Source of the DNA: an uncultured Clostridium sp.
GTDB taxonomy: Bacteria > Bacillota > Clostridia > Oscillospirales > Acutalibacteraceae
NCBI GenBank assembly: GCA_934717555.1
Contig: CAKUYY010000033.1
Location: forward strand, 1 to 14,621
Length of the DNA stretch: 14,621 nucleotides
Direction: 5' to 3'
Shown: positions 5,924 to 14,058 of the stretch, piece by piece
Layout of the letters: each line of letters begins with the position of its first letter
How positions within the stretch are numbered: position 1 is the first letter of the stretch
Notes under the pieces: generated by a model
What the model saw: only the letters and a program-made list of their open reading frames with translations
What the model was told of the DNA's origin: nothing
The model's database searches: none
Translations under genes and position numbers: made by a program

Positions 5924-8125
5924 TTACGACCTGCCAATGGATAAAATCCCATGGATCTGTGCAAGTTTTGACATGACGGTCTTTAAATGGTCTAGTCCAT
6001 TCACTGTAATTGTAGCATAAATAATGGCATGATTATCCTTGGTTTCTCTAGAATTCAAGGTATGGATAAATAGATGCATATTGGAAAGTTGGATGGTTAT
6101 ATCCGCCAAAAGGCCTGTACGATTGGTTGCCACAATTTCTAGTGTAGACTTAAATTCTTCTTTTACTTCTCCCGCCCAATGGGCTTTTACCCAACGGGCC
6201 GGTTCCGCACAGGAGGCAATATCCTTGGGAACATTGGTACATTCCCTTTTATGAATAGAAACCCCATATCCACGGGTAATAAACCCTATGATTTCATCCC
6301 CTGGCAAAGGGTTGCAACACTTGGAAAATTTAATCAGACAGTTATCGATTCCTTCAATAATAACCCCACTGGAAGCCTTTTTCGAGGAAGGGCTACTCTG
6401 TGGTTTTTGTTCTGGAACAACCACATCTAGCGGCTGTTTTAGCTTATTATATTCCTCTTTGATCCGGGGCATAATACGCCAAAGCTGAACCCCTCCATAC
6501 CCGATAGCTGCAAATAAATCATCTACTGTACTGCAGTGCTGCCGTTTTGCAATGGACTCCAAAAACTCTCTCATTTCTGCTTCCGGCAAGACGATATTAT
6601 TCCGACGGAATTCGCGCTCTACTTCCCCCCTGCCCTCTACAATATTTTCATCGCGTTTTTCTTTTTTGAACCACTGGCGGATTTTATTGCGCGCTTCACT
6701 TGTTTTTACAATTTTCAGCCAGTCACGGCTGGGACCATGCCCCACTTCTTTTGTTGTGAGCACTTCGATAATTTCGCCTGTTTTTACCTTATAATCAATC
6801 GGTACAATCCTTTTATCTACTTTTGCCCCCACCATCCTATTTCCTACCGCGCTGTGAATCGCATATGCAAAGTCGATCACCGTAGAACCGGAAGGTAAAC
6901 TAATCACATCCCCCTTTGGGGTAAAAACAAACACTTCTTCCGGCGCTAGGTCAGACTTTATGGTGCGCACCAAGTCTGTAGCATCTTCGTTGTCCTGCTG
7001 GTTCTCCAGCATTTGGCGGATCCATACCAGCCTCTGTTCAAAAGTGTCACTTCTCGTTAATCCTAATTTATATTTCCAATGGGCTGCGATTCCATATTCC
7101 GCTGTATAGTGCATTTCCCATGTCCGAATCTGTACCTCGAAGGGGATTCCTTCCTTGGCAATCACCGTAGTATGCAGGGACTGATAAAGGTTCGGTTTGG
7201 GTGTAGAGATATAGTCCTTAAAACGGTTGGGCAACGGCTGAAACATATCGTGAATGACTCCCAGCACATTGTAGCAGTCATTTACTGTATCTACAATGAC
7301 ACGGACAGCAAAGATATCATAAATTTCATCCATGGCCTTTCCCTGAATAAACATTTTTCGGTAAATTCCATTGATGCTTTTTACCCGCCCTTCCAAATAC
7401 ACATTGGGAATACTGGGGGATACCCGCTTGATAATTCTCTCTTTGATGGAACGGACAAATTCTTCTCTATCCGCTGCTTTCAAAGCCAACGCGCTTTCAA
7501 TCTCTTGATAAGCGATCGGGTCCAGGCATCGAAGAGAGCGATCCTCCAGCTCTTCCTTAACAGCCCGAATCCCCAAACGGTGCGCAATTGGGGCGTATAC
7601 TTCCATGGTTTCCAGCGCTTTGTCCCGTCGTTTCTGTTCCGGCATAAACTCAATGGTGCGCATATTATGCAGCCGGTCTGCCAACTTAATAATAATGACG
7701 CGAATATCATCCGCCATCGCTATCAGCATTTTCCGAAGATTTTCCGCCTGTTGTTCTTCCCGGGAAGAATAGGGGATTTTTCCTAACTTTGTCACCCCGT
7801 CGGTAAGATTAGCCACATCTTGCCCAAATAGTTTCTCTATGGTATCCAGTTCTGTGGGGGTATCCTCCACTACGTCATGCAACAGGGCCGCTACAATGCT
7901 TTCTGTATCCATTCCCAATTCTACTAAAATATAGGCCACAGATATAGGATGTACAATGTACGGAGCCCCAGAACGCCGCTTTTGATCTTTATGAGCATCC
8001 AAGGCAAAACGATAAGCCTTATCAATCAGCTCCATATTGAAATCTCGTTCTGTTGTCTTTAGAATCTCCTGTAGTTCTTCATACGAGCGATCCGACTTGT
8101 ATTCACTTAAACTTCTATTAAGCAT
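5924..8125 (-). CDS. rel: Bifunctional (p)ppGpp synthetase/hydrolase Rel
   Basis: Makes and degrades the stringent-response alarmones ppGpp and pppGpp, sensing uncharged tRNA on stalled ribosomes. From the earlier GTG the frame is 736 residues, the usual Rel length. Domains: HD hydrolase (~35-200) with H62, H86-D87 and LADRLHN; synthetase (~235-360) with the RFKD motif at 304-307, which in this family marks enzymes that keep hydrolase activity, and PNLYQSLHTTV; TGS (~398-460); a helical region; a zinc-binding part with C606-C607, H628 and C632; and an ACT domain (~660-736). Two starts are possible. GTG at 8134 is only two bases from AAAGGTG, while ATG at 8125 is eleven away, so I chose 8125. 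Either way it overlaps the end of recJ. No apt gene lies between them. Confidence 0.95.
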   Translation of the reverse strand: MLNRSLSEYKSDRSYEELQEILKTTERDFNMELIDKAYRFALDAHKDQKRRSGAPYIVHPISVAYILVELGMDTESIVAALLHDVVEDTPTELDTIEKLFGQDVANLTDGVTKLGKIPYSSREEQQAENLRKMLIAMADDIRVIIIKLADRLHNMRTIEFMPEQKRRDKALETMEVYAPIAHRLGIRAVKEELEDRSLRCLDPIAYQEIESALALKAADREEFVRSIKERIIKRVSPSIPNVYLEGRVKSINGIYRKMFIQGKAMDEIYDIFAVRVIVDTVNDCYNVLGVIHDMFQPLPNRFKDYISTPKPNLYQSLHTTVIAKEGIPFEVQIRTWEMHYTAEYGIAAHWKYKLGLTRSDTFEQRLVWIRQMLENQQDNEDATDLVRTIKSDLAPEEVFVFTPKGDVISLPSGSTVIDFAYAIHSAVGNRMVGAKVDKRIVPIDYKVKTGEIIEVLTTKEVGHGPSRDWLKIVKTSEARNKIRQWFKKEKRDENIVEGRGEVEREFRRNNIVLPEAEMREFLESIAKRQHCSTVDDLFAAIGYGGVQLWRIMPRIKEEYNKLKQPLDVVVPEQKPQSSPSSKKASSGVIIEGIDNCLIKFSKCCNPLPGDEIIGFITRGYGVSIHKRECTNVPKDIASCAEPARWVKAHWAGEVKEEFKSTLEIVATNRTGLLADITIQLSNMHLFIHTLNSRETKDNHAIIYATITVNGLDHLKTVMSKLAQIHGILSIGRS

Positions 8126-10190
8126 ACTGTTCACCGCACCTTTGTTTACGTAACCCCGATAATATCCGGGAGGAATTCAAATCCACTTTTTTCGATACCT
8201 CAAGCAAGGAGACTTCACATTGATCTCCATCTAAATAAAATCTTATCAAATTTAGTTCATCCATGATAGAAAGGATCACACATAACTTTCCACAACCTAT
8301 CTTTTCCTCTGGAATACGGCTACAGAGAACATCCAGTCCATAGTTCCAGCCTCCATGAGCACGCAGAAATCGGTAAATAACCGCAAATTCTTGCCGATTG
8401 GGAATCAATTGTTCTAATACCATATCTGGTAAGTTTTCCCCGCGCTGCGTAGCTTCATACCAACGTTTTTGCCGAAGATACGTTTCTGCATCAAAATCGG
8501 AAAGTCTAATCTCACGAATAAAAATAGAGAGATTGCGCTCTCCCCGAAACTCCGATTCCTCTAAAGTAACTGCTAAATCGACAATATCCCCGATTTGATA
8601 AGGAAATTCTTCCAGCATTGTCCGAAATCTCATGGCTGTGATTTGATGGTTTCCCCGTTCCAGAGTAAGCCGTAAATGTTTACCACCACCTACTGGTGTT
8701 ATCCTTATCAATTTCATATGATACAGTCCAAACAAAGGGGCAGGATTCCCTACACCAAAGGGTTCCATTGCCGACATCTGGGAAATAAGGTTGACAGAAA
8801 GCGCTGCTGGATTCAATTTACAATCGATATGTAACACAGGGGAAGGCATTTCTCCTGAAAGATCAGCCGCATATTGATTGATCTCCTCCCGGAATGCTGG
8901 GATCTCCCCAGCCGATAACGTAAGCCCCGCGGCCATTGGATGTCCTCCAAAGCGGGTTAACCGATCCCGGCAGGAATAAATCGCATCGTATAAGGAAAAT
9001 CCTTCTACACTCCTTCCAGATCCCTTGGCCTCTTCTCCCTGAATCGTTAAAATCACGCAAGGTTTTCCATACCTTTCCACAACGCGGGAAGCCACAATTC
9101 CAATAATTCCTTCATGCCATCCTTCTCCCGCCACAACAATCACATGTTGTGCTTTCCAGGAAGGATTTTTATCCAAGCATGCAAAGACCTGCTGTAAAAT
9201 TTCCCCCTCTTGCGTTTGTCTTTCCTGGTTTTGTTCTCCCATTTTTTCCGCTAAGAGATCGGCTTCCTCCGGGTCATCCGATAATAGCAGCCGTACCGCC
9301 TGTTCTGAAGATCCCATGCGTCCCAATGCATTGATGCGGGGCACTATACTATACGCCACATTTCCCGCTGACAAGTCTTTTCCCAAGAAACCTGCTTCTT
9401 CTAACAGAGCTCTTAAACCGACTTGATCTGTATGGGTTAAATGGGAAAGTCCTTGTTTTACTAAAATCCTGTTATCTCCTTCTAACGGTACAATATCCCC
9501 TATGGTTCCAATAGCTACCAGCTCGGCATAGTGATCGAACAGATTCTCCTGATCTCCTTCCTTTCCTTCCAAAGCGGAAATCAACTGAAACGCTACGCCA
9601 ACACCCGCATAATTTTTAAAGGTACTGGTACAGTCCTGCCTATGAGGATCCACTACCGCTACCGCAGGAGGCAGCTCTGCCTGGGGCTTATGGTGGTCTG
9701 TGATAACTACTTGCATCCCTAACTGGTTTGCATACTCCACTTCGGAAACTGAGGCGATCCCGTTATCTACTGTGACAATCAAGGAGACTCCCTGTTCTTT
9801 CAGGCATTCTACGGCCCCTCTATTTAGTCCATATCCTTCTGTCATTCTTTTGGGAATATAATAAATGACATTAGCAGCACAGGATTCCAGATAAGAATAT
9901 AAAATCGTAGTCGATGTTACTCCATCAGCGTCATAATCTCCATAAACACAAATCTTTTCGTACCGATCAATTGCCTGTCGAATTCTATTAACCGCTTTCT
10001 CCATATCTATCAGAGAAAAAGGGTCCATAATTTGATGGGTTTCCAGAAAATAATCCGAGATCTTTTTCTCCTCTACCAAACCTCGTATATCCAGCATCAT
10101 CGCCAGAAAAAAGGGGATTCCCCACCGTTCTGCAATCTGAGACGCTCGTTCTTTATCTATAGGGGATACCACCCATTTTTTTATGCTCAT
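8118..10190 (-). CDS. recJ: Single-stranded-DNA-specific exonuclease RecJ
   Basis: A 5'-3' exonuclease on single-stranded DNA, acting in mismatch repair, base excision repair and recombination. The 690-residue protein (from 10190) has the DHH-family core: YGDYDADG (~83-90), VTVDNG (~140-145) and the DHH triad (~165-167), the DHHA1 domain with RFGGHPMAAG (~413-422), an OB fold (~450-565), and a C-terminal extension of ~120 residues seen in many Firmicute RecJ proteins. An ATG at 10214 is in frame but has no ribosome binding site and lies at the predicted transcription start. ATG at 10190 follows GGGGAGG by four bases and is taken as real. It is the first gene of the operon; its TAA overlaps the start of rel. 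Confidence 0.95.
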   Translation of the reverse strand: MSIKKWVVSPIDKERASQIAERWGIPFFLAMMLDIRGLVEEKKISDYFLETHQIMDPFSLIDMEKAVNRIRQAIDRYEKICVYGDYDADGVTSTTILYSYLESCAANVIYYIPKRMTEGYGLNRGAVECLKEQGVSLIVTVDNGIASVSEVEYANQLGMQVVITDHHKPQAELPPAVAVVDPHRQDCTSTFKNYAGVGVAFQLISALEGKEGDQENLFDHYAELVAIGTIGDIVPLEGDNRILVKQGLSHLTHTDQVGLRALLEEAGFLGKDLSAGNVAYSIVPRINALGRMGSSEQAVRLLLSDDPEEADLLAEKMGEQNQERQTQEGEILQQVFACLDKNPSWKAQHVIVVAGEGWHEGIIGIVASRVVERYGKPCVILTIQGEEAKGSGRSVEGFSLYDAIYSCRDRLTRFGGHPMAAGLTLSAGEIPAFREEINQYAADLSGEMPSPVLHIDCKLNPAALSVNLISQMSAMEPFGVGNPAPLFGLYHMKLIRITPVGGGKHLRLTLERGNHQITAMRFRTMLEEFPYQIGDIVDLAVTLEESEFRGERNLSIFIREIRLSDFDAETYLRQKRWYEATQRGENLPDMVLEQLIPNRQEFAVIYRFLRAHGGWNYGLDVLCSRIPEEKIGCGKLCVILSIMDELNLIRFYLDGDQCEVSLLEVSKKVDLNSSRILSGLRKQRCGEQYA
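8137..8144 (-). promoter_or_regulatory. Shine-Dalgarno deciding the rel start
   Basis: CAAAGGTG on minus, inside the last codons of recJ. Its distance of 11 bases suits the ATG at 8125; the GTG at 8134 is too close at two bases. Confidence 0.45.
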
Positions 10191-10194
10191 ATGT

Positions 10195-10201
10195 CCTCCC
10201 C
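10195..10201 (-). promoter_or_regulatory. Shine-Dalgarno deciding the recJ start
   Basis: GGGGAGG on minus, four bases before the ATG at 10190. The upstream ATG at 10214 is preceded only by AT-rich DNA. Confidence 0.8.
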
Positions 10202-10222
10202 ACCTATTCTCCATGATATTTT

Positions 10223-10251
10223 ATTGTACCATTTTCCAAAAAAGGATTCAA
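10223..10251 (-). promoter_or_regulatory. Sigma-A promoter of the recJ-rel-dtd-hemZ operon
   Basis: On minus, TTGAAT (10251-10246), exactly 17 bases, then TACAAT (10228-10223). The -35 matches 4 of 6 and the -10 matches 5 of 6. Transcription would begin near 10216, giving a leader of about 25 bases before recJ. The -35 lies directly after the T-tract of the cdaR terminator. Confidence 0.7.
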
Positions 10252-10252
10252 C

Positions 10253-10292
10253 CAAAAAGAGAGGAGAAACCTCTACGAGGTTCTTCCTCTCT
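10253..10292 (-). terminator. Terminator of cdaA-cdaR
   Basis: On minus, AGAGAGGA pairs with TCCTCTCT in the outer stem, and a 6-bp inner stem AACCTC/GAGGTT closes on a 3-base loop, with a small internal mismatch. TTTTTGG follows. Between it and the cdaR stop, TGATTC/GAATCA (10318-10335) forms a second, weaker hairpin without a U-tract. Confidence 0.75.
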
Positions 10293-10351
10293 ATCGGTTC
10301 TTTCATCGAAAATAATCTGATTCACAAAAGAATCAACCGGGGAATCATGGA

Positions 10352-11665
10352 TCATCCTGTACTTATCATATTGACGGATACTTTATAATCTTCTCCCCCT
10401 GGTTTATAGACCCAGCAATTATTGTTTCCTTTGATCCCCATGGTGATGGCCAATTCCTTGTGTCCATCAAAAGGCTCTTTGTCCTTTAAATTAATCTCCG
10501 CTGTAAAATTCTGTTCTGTCAGAGCATCCAGATCCTGAGTAGGACCAACCACCTGAACCGTAACAGATTTAGAAACCGGCGTCACAGAGTATCCCTCCGG
10601 GACATTAGTAACGGTAAATATGCTATCTGAAATCTGAAATTCCTTTACAGAATATCCCGTAAGATCTAAAGTAACTGTTGCATTATCCGCATTACTGAGA
10701 TTTTTGCATCCACTGGGTAGTTTTATCTTGCAATTGACCTCTGCCTGCCCTGGAGAAATATTGGAAAAATCAATAGGATCCAATTGCACTTGTTGCAAAG
10801 TATCGACATATTTCTCCGGAAGTCCCACTTCTATCGTGGACGGGTTAATAGTAGCCAATACATTATCATTAAATCCAGCAGGCTTATTGGAAAAAGTAGC
10901 TTTTACAGGTATTTCCGCCTTTTTTAAGATGTTAATATCAACTTGTACGGTCTCTTCACTGAGCGTGATGTATTCCATCTCTGACTTTGGAATTTCTTCC
11001 CCGTCATTATCATAAAATACCAGTTCTGCTGTAATGGTCTGAGATTGGCTAATCACCTCATCTGTGCGATATTCAGCCACAACGCGCGCTATTCTTTCTA
11101 CATCGCTTTCAGGTCCTGACACAGTGATCTTGGAAGGTGTAAAGTTTTCTTCCACACCAATATATCCTTCTGGTTTGTTATAATTGATATTATCTTCCAC
11201 TGTAAATTCTTTTTCCGTCAGACGATCTACTTTTACTGTAATCATCTGTGGGTCTAAAGAATCCTGTACAATCTCATAGTTGGTCCTGAGACTCTGAGAT
11301 TTTGCAGTCAGCTGTAACGGGTAGGTCCCCGGCTGGTCAATGGAAGTGCTTTGCCTAGCTGTCACCTGAATGTCATCCTTACTGATTTCCGAAATCGTTA
11401 ACCAGTTTCCCCGTACTGTTACCGAGGCTTTCTTTTCACCGTTATCAAAAATTTTTAATCCATCCTGTTGGGCGCTATCTGACAAGGTAATCTGAATCGG
11501 AATATCAGACACCGTTTTTCCGGTATCACTGTCCTTATCAGTTGCCGCAATTACGAACCATAGAATAACAGCTGCTACTACAGAGAATAACATCACAAAC
11601 CGATCATTATAAAAAAGCCCGCTCAAACTTTTTCTTTGTTTCTTCTTCCCGTTATTTCTTTTCAT
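10352..11665 (-). CDS. cdaR: CdaA regulatory protein CdaR (YbbR domains)
   Basis: A membrane-anchored protein that binds the diadenylate cyclase CdaA and tunes c-di-AMP synthesis. The 437 residues start with a basic cytoplasmic tail (~1-20, many Lys/Arg), one transmembrane helix (~23-41, VMLFSVVAAVILWFVIAA) and an extracellular part of about four YbbR repeats (~50-147, 152-245, 248-337 and 341-434). The repeats share marks such as ITVSGPESDVERI and VTVQVVGPTQDLD. It has no catalytic residues. The ATG at 11665 follows an AAGGGG site and overlaps the last 14 bases of cdaA, so the two are surely cotranscribed. A terminator comes right after, so glmM, the usual next gene, is not part of this unit. 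The name rests on the YbbR domains and the cdaA neighbour. Confidence 0.92.
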   Translation of the reverse strand: MKRNNGKKKQRKSLSGLFYNDRFVMLFSVVAAVILWFVIAATDKDSDTGKTVSDIPIQITLSDSAQQDGLKIFDNGEKKASVTVRGNWLTISEISKDDIQVTARQSTSIDQPGTYPLQLTAKSQSLRTNYEIVQDSLDPQMITVKVDRLTEKEFTVEDNINYNKPEGYIGVEENFTPSKITVSGPESDVERIARVVAEYRTDEVISQSQTITAELVFYDNDGEEIPKSEMEYITLSEETVQVDINILKKAEIPVKATFSNKPAGFNDNVLATINPSTIEVGLPEKYVDTLQQVQLDPIDFSNISPGQAEVNCKIKLPSGCKNLSNADNATVTLDLTGYSVKEFQISDSIFTVTNVPEGYSVTPVSKSVTVQVVGPTQDLDALTEQNFTAEINLKDKEPFDGHKELAITMGIKGNNNCWVYKPGGEDYKVSVNMISTG

Positions 11666-12542
11666 TCTTTTTCCCCTTCCTCAGGGAGGGAATGATCTGC
11701 CTGCGTTCTCCCGATTCTGTTTCTTCGGGAAGCAGGTCTTTTTCCAACTCCGCTGTCAGAGAATCGTGGGTATAATTTCGGGTTAAAATACCATTTTTGG
11801 CTACAGAAATCGTCCCTGTCTCTTCCGATACCACCACAATAACCGCATCAGAATTTTCGCTCATACCAATCGCGGCGCGGTGGCGGGTTCCCAGGTCAAT
11901 GCTGACTGCATCGCTTTTGGTCAACGGCAAAATACATCCCGCTGCATAAATCATGCCATCCCGAATCACCATAGCCCCATCATGGAGAGGGGCCTTATTC
12001 CAAAAGATATTGCCAATAATCGGGACCGACGGAATAGCGTTGACCACTGTGCCAGTATTAATAATATCTCCCAGCTTGGTCTGCCTTTCCAATACCATCA
12101 ACGCACCAGTCTTGCTTTTTTGAAGGGAAACAGCGGAATCCACTACCGCTTGGATACACCGCTTCATATCCTCCTGGTACGTTTCCGCATCTTTCGCCGT
12201 CCCTCCGAACGACCAATATTTTCCTAACCGGCTTCGGCCAATCTGTTCCAAAGCTCGGCGGAGTTCCGGTTGGAAGACCATCAGCATGGCCAATACGCTA
12301 AACTGGAAAAAATTGCTGAGCAAACTACTGAGCATCTTCAACTGTAACTGCCACGACACAACATAGGCTATTACCAGAATTAAAATACCTTTTACCAACT
12401 GCTCCGCCCGGGTCTCCCGGACCAACTTAATCACATTATATATAATAAAGGATACCACAACAATATCCAGAACATCCGACACTCGAAATGTTTTGATCAG
12501 GTTGCCGATGACTTGAAAGGTTTCATTGAAAAAACTTCCCAT
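11652..12542 (-). CDS. cdaA: Diadenylate cyclase CdaA
   Basis: Condenses two ATP into cyclic di-AMP, the messenger for potassium and osmotic balance and cell-wall homeostasis. The 296 residues hold three N-terminal membrane helices (~24-41, 50-66 and 72-91), a short linker helix, and the DAC domain (~105-265) with both signature motifs, LHDGAMVI (DGA at 188-190) and GTRHRAAIG (RHR at 220-222). The Lys/Glu-rich tail (~266-296) is variable. The length suits CdaA rather than DisA or CdaS. The ATG at 12542 follows AAGGAA by about ten bases. It is the first gene of the cdaA-cdaR unit, with a promoter candidate about 50 bases upstream. Confidence 0.95.
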   Translation of the reverse strand: MGSFFNETFQVIGNLIKTFRVSDVLDIVVVSFIIYNVIKLVRETRAEQLVKGILILVIAYVVSWQLQLKMLSSLLSNFFQFSVLAMLMVFQPELRRALEQIGRSRLGKYWSFGGTAKDAETYQEDMKRCIQAVVDSAVSLQKSKTGALMVLERQTKLGDIINTGTVVNAIPSVPIIGNIFWNKAPLHDGAMVIRDGMIYAAGCILPLTKSDAVSIDLGTRHRAAIGMSENSDAVIVVVSEETGTISVAKNGILTRNYTHDSLTAELEKDLLPEETESGERRQIIPSLRKGKKNEKK

Positions 12543-12591
12543 CTACTTTCTTCCTTCCCACAGCCTGTATCTTTTCAAAACTGCTGATTTC

Positions 12592-12619
12592 ATTTTATCA
12601 CATCTGCGGGGTTATGCAA
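12592..12619 (-). promoter_or_regulatory. Candidate extended -10 promoter of cdaA
   Basis: On minus, TTGCAT (12619-12614), 16 bases, then TAAAAT (12597-12592) preceded by TG one base away (TGATAAAAT). The -35 is weak, but the extended -10 is good. The -35 lies in the loop of a 6-bp inverted repeat (GCGGGG 12606-12611 with 12627-12632) that overlaps the stop codon of the upstream gene. Confidence 0.45.
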
Positions 12620-12631
12620 TCCTTTTCCCCG

Positions 12632-13774
12632 CTATTTTCGGATTATTTTTCCAAGAGTCATAAGAAAATAATCAATTTCATTTTTCTGGGTAAACACCGA
12701 CGGGCACACCCGGACTGCTCCAGTTTCCAATGTGCCGCACACCTTATGCGCAGTAGGGGCACAATGCAGCCCCGCGCGAACCGCTATTCCATTTTGACTA
12801 AGCATCTGTCCTACTGTTTCACTATTTTTCCCTTCTATATTAAAAGAAAGAAGAGGCGCAAAGTAACAAGGATCCGGTCTGGGCATATATAAAGTAACTC
12901 CATGCATTCTGGAAAGGCAGTCATACAAATACAGAATTAGCTGGCTCTCATGCCGAAGGATCTGTTTTGTCCCTTTTCGTGTGACAAATTCCACCCCTGC
13001 CCGTAGCCCGGCAATACCTGGCATATTAGGGGTCCCGCTCTCAAACCGGTCTGGCAGTGCGGGAGGCTGTTCATAAGAAGCAGAATTGGTTCCGGTACCG
13101 CCTTCGATTAAAGTATCCAGCTCTTCTCCCTTTGCAGTAATGAGAACACCTGTTCCCATTGGACCATATAGTCCCTTATGGCCGGCTAAACAAAGGTAAT
13201 CAATACCACTGTCCTGCAAATCAATCGAAAAAACTCCCGCTGATTGGGCGGCATCTACCATAATAGGAATTCCATATTCATGACCCAACGCCGCAATCCG
13301 TTCCACAGGAAGACGGATCCCCCACACATTGGACGCATGCATACAAATAATGAGACGTGTTTTGGCGTTGAGGGCATTGCGGAAAGCGTTTACTGTAGCG
13401 TCATTATCCCCAGGATAGATCTGAACTTGGGTATAAGTCACCCCTCGGTTTACAAGGACTTGAAGCGGCCGCATGACTGCATTGTGTTCCAGAGAAGAAA
13501 CTACCACATGATCTCCCGGCTTAAGAAGGCCTTTTAACACAATATTAGTGGCCTGTGTACAGTTTAATGTGAAAACAACACACTCTTCCCCAGGAGCATG
13601 AAACAACTTGGTAATAGCACTACGGCAGCGGAACACCTCATCCGCCGCCTCCATGGACATTTTATGTCCGCTTCTTCCTGGATTCGCCCCATATTTCTGT
13701 AATGCCGTTTGTATGGCCCGATTGACCTGTACTGGCTTGGGAAAAGTAGTCGCCGCATTGTCTAAATAAATCAC
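12632..13774 (-). CDS. Cysteine desulfurase-family PLP enzyme (class V aminotransferase fold)
   Basis: Removes sulfur from cysteine as an enzyme-bound persulfide, or selenium from selenocysteine. The 380 residues begin MIYLDNAATTFPKP, the family start. H97 (SSLEHNA), D174 (MVDAAQSAG), H199 and the PLP-binding K200 (LAGHKG) are in place, as is the substrate-binding SGTPN (246-250). The catalytic cysteine is C338 in RAGLHCAP, the short-loop form of group II (SufS/CsdB-like) enzymes. The start is GTG at 13774, after GGGGAGG, and overlaps the TGA of the DUF3343 gene as GTGA, so the two are translationally coupled. This pairing matches the subfamily TIGR01977 often found near selenium genes. No SelD, IscU or SufU is nearby, so the sulfur or selenium acceptor is not shown. 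Confidence 0.9.
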   Translation of the reverse strand: MIYLDNAATTFPKPVQVNRAIQTALQKYGANPGRSGHKMSMEAADEVFRCRSAITKLFHAPGEECVVFTLNCTQATNIVLKGLLKPGDHVVVSSLEHNAVMRPLQVLVNRGVTYTQVQIYPGDNDATVNAFRNALNAKTRLIICMHASNVWGIRLPVERIAALGHEYGIPIMVDAAQSAGVFSIDLQDSGIDYLCLAGHKGLYGPMGTGVLITAKGEELDTLIEGGTGTNSASYEQPPALPDRFESGTPNMPGIAGLRAGVEFVTRKGTKQILRHESQLILYLYDCLSRMHGVTLYMPRPDPCYFAPLLSFNIEGKNSETVGQMLSQNGIAVRAGLHCAPTAHKVCGTLETGAVRVCPSVFTQKNEIDYFLMTLGKIIRK

Positions 13775-14001
13775 GACGTTTCCTCCCCATCGATCCTTCC
13801 TAGTACCCGTATTCCCGCTTTTTGTAGCACAGCTTCTGCTTCCTCTATACCATGGGGTACGTAGAGAGCGTATCCGCAGCCGCCTGCCCTTTCCATTTTA
13901 GGAATACGTTCTAAATAGGATGAAATGCCTTTTCGATTCAGCAAATCTCTGCCTTTCATAGCATACGTAATAGAACTTACCAGAATCAAAGGCTTGCCCA
14001 T
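13771..14001 (-). CDS. DUF3343 protein, putative Se/S carrier
   Basis: A small soluble protein of 76 residues with no membrane segment or signal peptide. It has a single cysteine, C42, in GGCGYALYV, the site where the DUF3343 family keeps its CG motif. The family is described as a putative selenium/sulfur carrier, and members tend to sit beside cysteine desulfurase-like enzymes. I therefore infer that C42 takes a persulfide or selenide from the enzyme encoded next to it, with which it overlaps by four bases. The ATG at 14001 follows AGAGGTGAT at a good distance. The gene starts 57 bases after ispF. Family assignment is from memory of its conserved ends; the function is not proven for any member I know. 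Confidence 0.78.
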   Translation of the reverse strand: MGKPLILVSSITYAMKGRDLLNRKGISSYLERIPKMERAGGCGYALYVPHGIEEAEAVLQKAGIRVLGRIDGEETS

Positions 14002-14028
14002 GATAAATCACCTCTTTGTTTTTTTACT

Positions 14029-14057
14029 AGTATATGCAAAAAGGTATTTTTTGTCCT
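14029..14057 (-). promoter_or_regulatory. Possible internal promoter before DUF3343
   Basis: On minus, AGGACA (14057-14052), 17 bases, then TATACT (14034-14029), matching 4 of 6 and 5 of 6. The leader would be about 20 bases. It sits directly past the ispF stop. It may only be chance in an AT-rich gap. Confidence 0.3.
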
Positions 14058-14058
14058 C

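Noticed and set aside
5893..5964. N-terminal extension of Dtd by 24 residues
   Set aside because: Dtd proteins begin MRAVLQRV-like, the extra residues are unlike the family, and the frame would overlap the end of rel. The start at 5892 has a usable ribosome binding site.
7079..7786. Plus-strand open frame of 235 codons
   Set aside because: It lies wholly antisense to rel, whose domains are all intact, and its translation resembles no family I know.
10191..10214. Earlier ATG for RecJ
   Set aside because: It has no ribosome binding site and lies at the predicted transcription start; ATG at 10190 has GGGGAGG before it.
12606..12632. Hairpin after the desulfurase gene read as a terminator
   Set aside because: No T-tract follows on either strand, the loop is 15 bases, and it overlaps a promoter candidate.
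13564..13758. Minus-strand frame of 64 codons inside the desulfurase gene
   Set aside because: A shadow frame within a complete, conserved PLP enzyme gene.
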